Assembly (NCBI GenBank): GCA_030605675.1
Contig: JAUWHV010000081.1
Location: forward strand, 1 to 8,132
Direction of reading: 5' to 3'
Length of the DNA: 8,132 bases
Source: Deltaproteobacteria bacterium
Lineage (GTDB): Bacteria > Desulfobacterota > Dissulfuribacteria > Dissulfuribacterales > UBA3076
Positions 6,279 to 8,132 of the stretch are shown here, piece by piece. The notes beneath the pieces were generated by a model that saw only the letters and a program-made list of their open reading frames with translations, was not told the origin of the DNA and made no database searches. Position numbers and translations under genes: made by a program. Numbering within the stretch: position 1 is the stretch's first letter; each line of letters begins with the position of its first letter.

Positions 6279-6341
6279 GGATTTAATACACTGAACTTGT
6301 AACTCTCGTGGTTATTGCAGGATAATAGGACCCCAAAACAG

Positions 6342-8132
6342 ATGATAAAATTAAAAACACAGATAAATGACATGGCCTTCTCCTTTGAAACAGGACGTTT
6401 GGCCAAGCAGTCCAACGGCGCCATTTTGGCCAGCCTGGGGGACACCGTAGTCCTGGTGACTGCGGTAACCTCCGGTAAAACACGAGAAGGAATAGACTAC
6501 CTGCCACTCATGGTAGACTACCAGGAGATGTTCTACGGATCAGGTCGAATACCCGGGAATTATTTCCGTAGGGAGATCGGAAGACCCAGCGAAAAAGAAA
6601 CCCTGACTTCACGATTTATAGATCGTCCACTTCGGCCCAGATTTCCTGATGGATACGCCTACGATACCCAGATAATAGCAACGATGCTTTCTGTGGATGT
6701 AGAGGTCGATCCTGATGTAGTTGCCATTACTGCGGCATCCGCAGCCCTTTGTATCTCAGACATACCATTTGACGGCCCTATTGCCGGCGTACGAGTAGGA
6801 AGGGCGGAAGGCAAATTCGTAGTTAACCCTACCAAGACCCAGCTTTCGAATTCCGATCTTAACATCATTGTTGCCGGTACTAGAAACGCCATAGTTATGG
6901 TAGAGGGTTGGGCCGCGGCACTTTCAGAACAGGAAGTGCTGGATGCTATCTTTTTCGGTCATGAATCCCTGACGCCCTTGCTCGATCTCCAGGATGAGCT
7001 TGTTGAAAAGGCGGGTAAGCCCAAGATGACTGTCCCCGTGCCCGATTCGGACTTTGAGCTTATAGATAAGGTCAGGGAGTCTGCACGGGAGAAGATGCTT
7101 GCAGCCATACAGATACCCTCCAAGGTCGAACGGGTTGAGGGAATAAAGCGCCTCAAAACAGAAGTTAAGGAGGCATTGGCTGAAGTCCATCCCGGGCGTG
7201 AACGGGAAATATCAGAGTGCTTGAAGGACCTTGAAAAGGAACTGGTGCGCACTTTGATCACAAAAGAAAAGCGCCGGATCGACGGCAGGACTTTTGATGA
7301 AGTCAGGCCGATTTCCTGCTCTGTGGGAGAACTCCCCCGCACCCACGGCTCAGCGGTCTTCACCCGCGGAGAAACTCAGGTGCTGGCTGTGGCAACCCTT
7401 GGCAGCTCTGATGACGAACAGAGGATCGAGTCCCCTGCAGGACAACATTATAAACACTTCATGCTGCACTATAATTTTACCCCTTTTAGCGTAGGCGAGG
7501 TCAGGCCGATGAGGGGTCCGGCACGAAGAGATATCGGCCACGGAGTATTGGCAGAACGGGCGCTGGCCGGAGTAGTACCTCCTGCGGACGATTTTCCATA
7601 CACTATTCGCATTGTTTCAGAGGTTTTGGAATCAAACGGCTCATCCTCCATGGCTACTGTTTGTGGAGGGGCACTTGCTATGATGGATGCCGGCATCCCC
7701 ATTCGAGACATGGTGGCAGGGGTTGCAATGGGCCTTGTAAAGGAGAATGATGAGGTCATCATACTTTCGGATATCCTGGGAGATGAAGACCACATAGGCG
7801 ATATGGACTTCAAGGTAGCAGGGACCGAGGAAGGGATTGCCGCGCTACAGATGGACATCAAGATTTCAGGGATCAGCCGGGATATTTTAAGCAAGGCGCT
7901 TATGCAGGCAAGGGATGCAAGACTCTTTATCCTGGGCAAGATGAAAGAAGTGATAGATCATCCCAGAGAAGACCTTTCCCAGTATGCACCCAGAATCATT
8001 ACCCTCAATATCAACCCGGATAAGATCCGGGACCTTATCGGCCCGGGCGGGAAGCATATACGTGGCATAATAGCAGAAACCGGCGTAAAGATAGACGTCG
8101 ATGATTCAGGTGAGGTGAACATCTTTTCCTCT
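6342..8132 (+). CDS. pnp: Polyribonucleotide nucleotidyltransferase (PNPase), truncated by window end
   Basis: PNPase degrades RNA 3' to 5' using phosphate, usually as a ring-shaped trimer, alone or in the degradosome. The frame is open for 597 codons to the window edge. Visible parts: first RNase PH domain (about 10-140, with ETGRLAKQ, GDTVVLVTA, and FRREIGRPSEKE), the alpha-helical linker domain (about 235-310), the second RNase PH domain from RIDGR (312-316), including ARRDIGHG and DILGDEDHIGDMDFK with D483, D489 and K491 matching E. coli D486, D492 and K494, and the start of the KH domain with GPGG at 567-570. About 100 residues, the rest of KH and the S1 domain, are beyond the window. 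ATG 6342 is chosen for the N-terminal fit; AGGA at 6327-6330 lies 11 nt upstream. Confidence 0.97.
   Translation, partial: MIKLKTQINDMAFSFETGRLAKQSNGAILASLGDTVVLVTAVTSGKTREGIDYLPLMVDYQEMFYGSGRIPGNYFRREIGRPSEKETLTSRFIDRPLRPRFPDGYAYDTQIIATMLSVDVEVDPDVVAITAASAALCISDIPFDGPIAGVRVGRAEGKFVVNPTKTQLSNSDLNIIVAGTRNAIVMVEGWAAALSEQEVLDAIFFGHESLTPLLDLQDELVEKAGKPKMTVPVPDSDFELIDKVRESAREKMLAAIQIPSKVERVEGIKRLKTEVKEALAEVHPGREREISECLKDLEKELVRTLITKEKRRIDGRTFDEVRPISCSVGELPRTHGSAVFTRGETQVLAVATLGSSDDEQRIESPAGQHYKHFMLHYNFTPFSVGEVRPMRGPARRDIGHGVLAERALAGVVPPADDFPYTIRIVSEVLESNGSSSMATVCGGALAMMDAGIPIRDMVAGVAMGLVKENDEVIILSDILGDEDHIGDMDFKVAGTEEGIAALQMDIKISGISRDILSKALMQARDARLFILGKMKEVIDHPREDLSQYAPRIITLNINPDKIRDLIGPGGKHIRGIIAETGVKIDVDDSGEVNIFSS

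Noticed and set aside
6254..6282. Perfect TTGACA in the rpsO-pnp spacer as the -35 of a pnp promoter
   Set aside because: At 17 bp spacing the -10 position reads GCGGAT, a very poor match, and the better A/T-rich hexamers (TTTAAT, TAATAC) are 22-24 bp away.
6297..6326. TTGTAA - 18 bp - GATAAT as a pnp promoter
   Set aside because: The hexamers match reasonably, but transcription would begin around 6333, after the likely ribosome site AGGA (6327-6330), leaving a leader of about 9 nt.

Overview
The window carries a single, densely packed, plus-strand run of housekeeping genes for translation initiation, ribosome maturation, RNA modification and RNA decay: end of a gene that is probably nusA, then infB, a DUF503 gene (ylxP-like), rbfA, a DHH-family phosphoesterase (nrnA-like), truB, rpsO, and the first 597 codons of pnp. 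No mobile element, CRISPR array, tRNA, rRNA or accessory system was seen. I looked for an undescribed system and do not think the coding content holds one; what is unusual sits mainly in the spacers.

The nusA-infB-DUF503-rbfA-DHH-truB-rpsO-pnp order, with an acidic tail on the probable NusA and a DUF503 protein between IF-2 and RbfA, fits Desulfobacterota (the former Deltaproteobacteria). The protein style (for example the FRRE-GRPSEKE stretch in PNPase) agrees. This placement is inferred from gene order and remembered family sequences, not from a search.

Layout: 1-143 is the 3' end of the probable nusA. 144-359 is a spacer with no gene, a candidate promoter and two mutually exclusive hairpins just before infB. 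infB covers 360-3101. 3102-3197 holds five head-to-tail 7-bp units followed by a perfect 7-bp inverted repeat. The DUF503 gene (3198-3491), rbfA (3502-3870), nrnA-like (3867-4922) and truB (4915-5907) are separated by 10 nt or overlap by 4 and 8 nt, which suggests translational coupling. rpsO (5954-6223) has a strong Shine-Dalgarno sequence before a GTG start. A 118-nt spacer with possible RNA structure precedes pnp (6342 to the window end, truncated).

Together: IF-2 places initiator tRNA on the 30S subunit, RbfA and S15 act in 30S assembly, TruB modifies U55 of tRNAs, and PNPase plus the DHH enzyme would work in sequence, PNPase shortening RNA from the 3' end and the DHH enzyme probably finishing the short oligonucleotides. 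The YlxR (DUF448) gene often found between nusA and infB is absent here.
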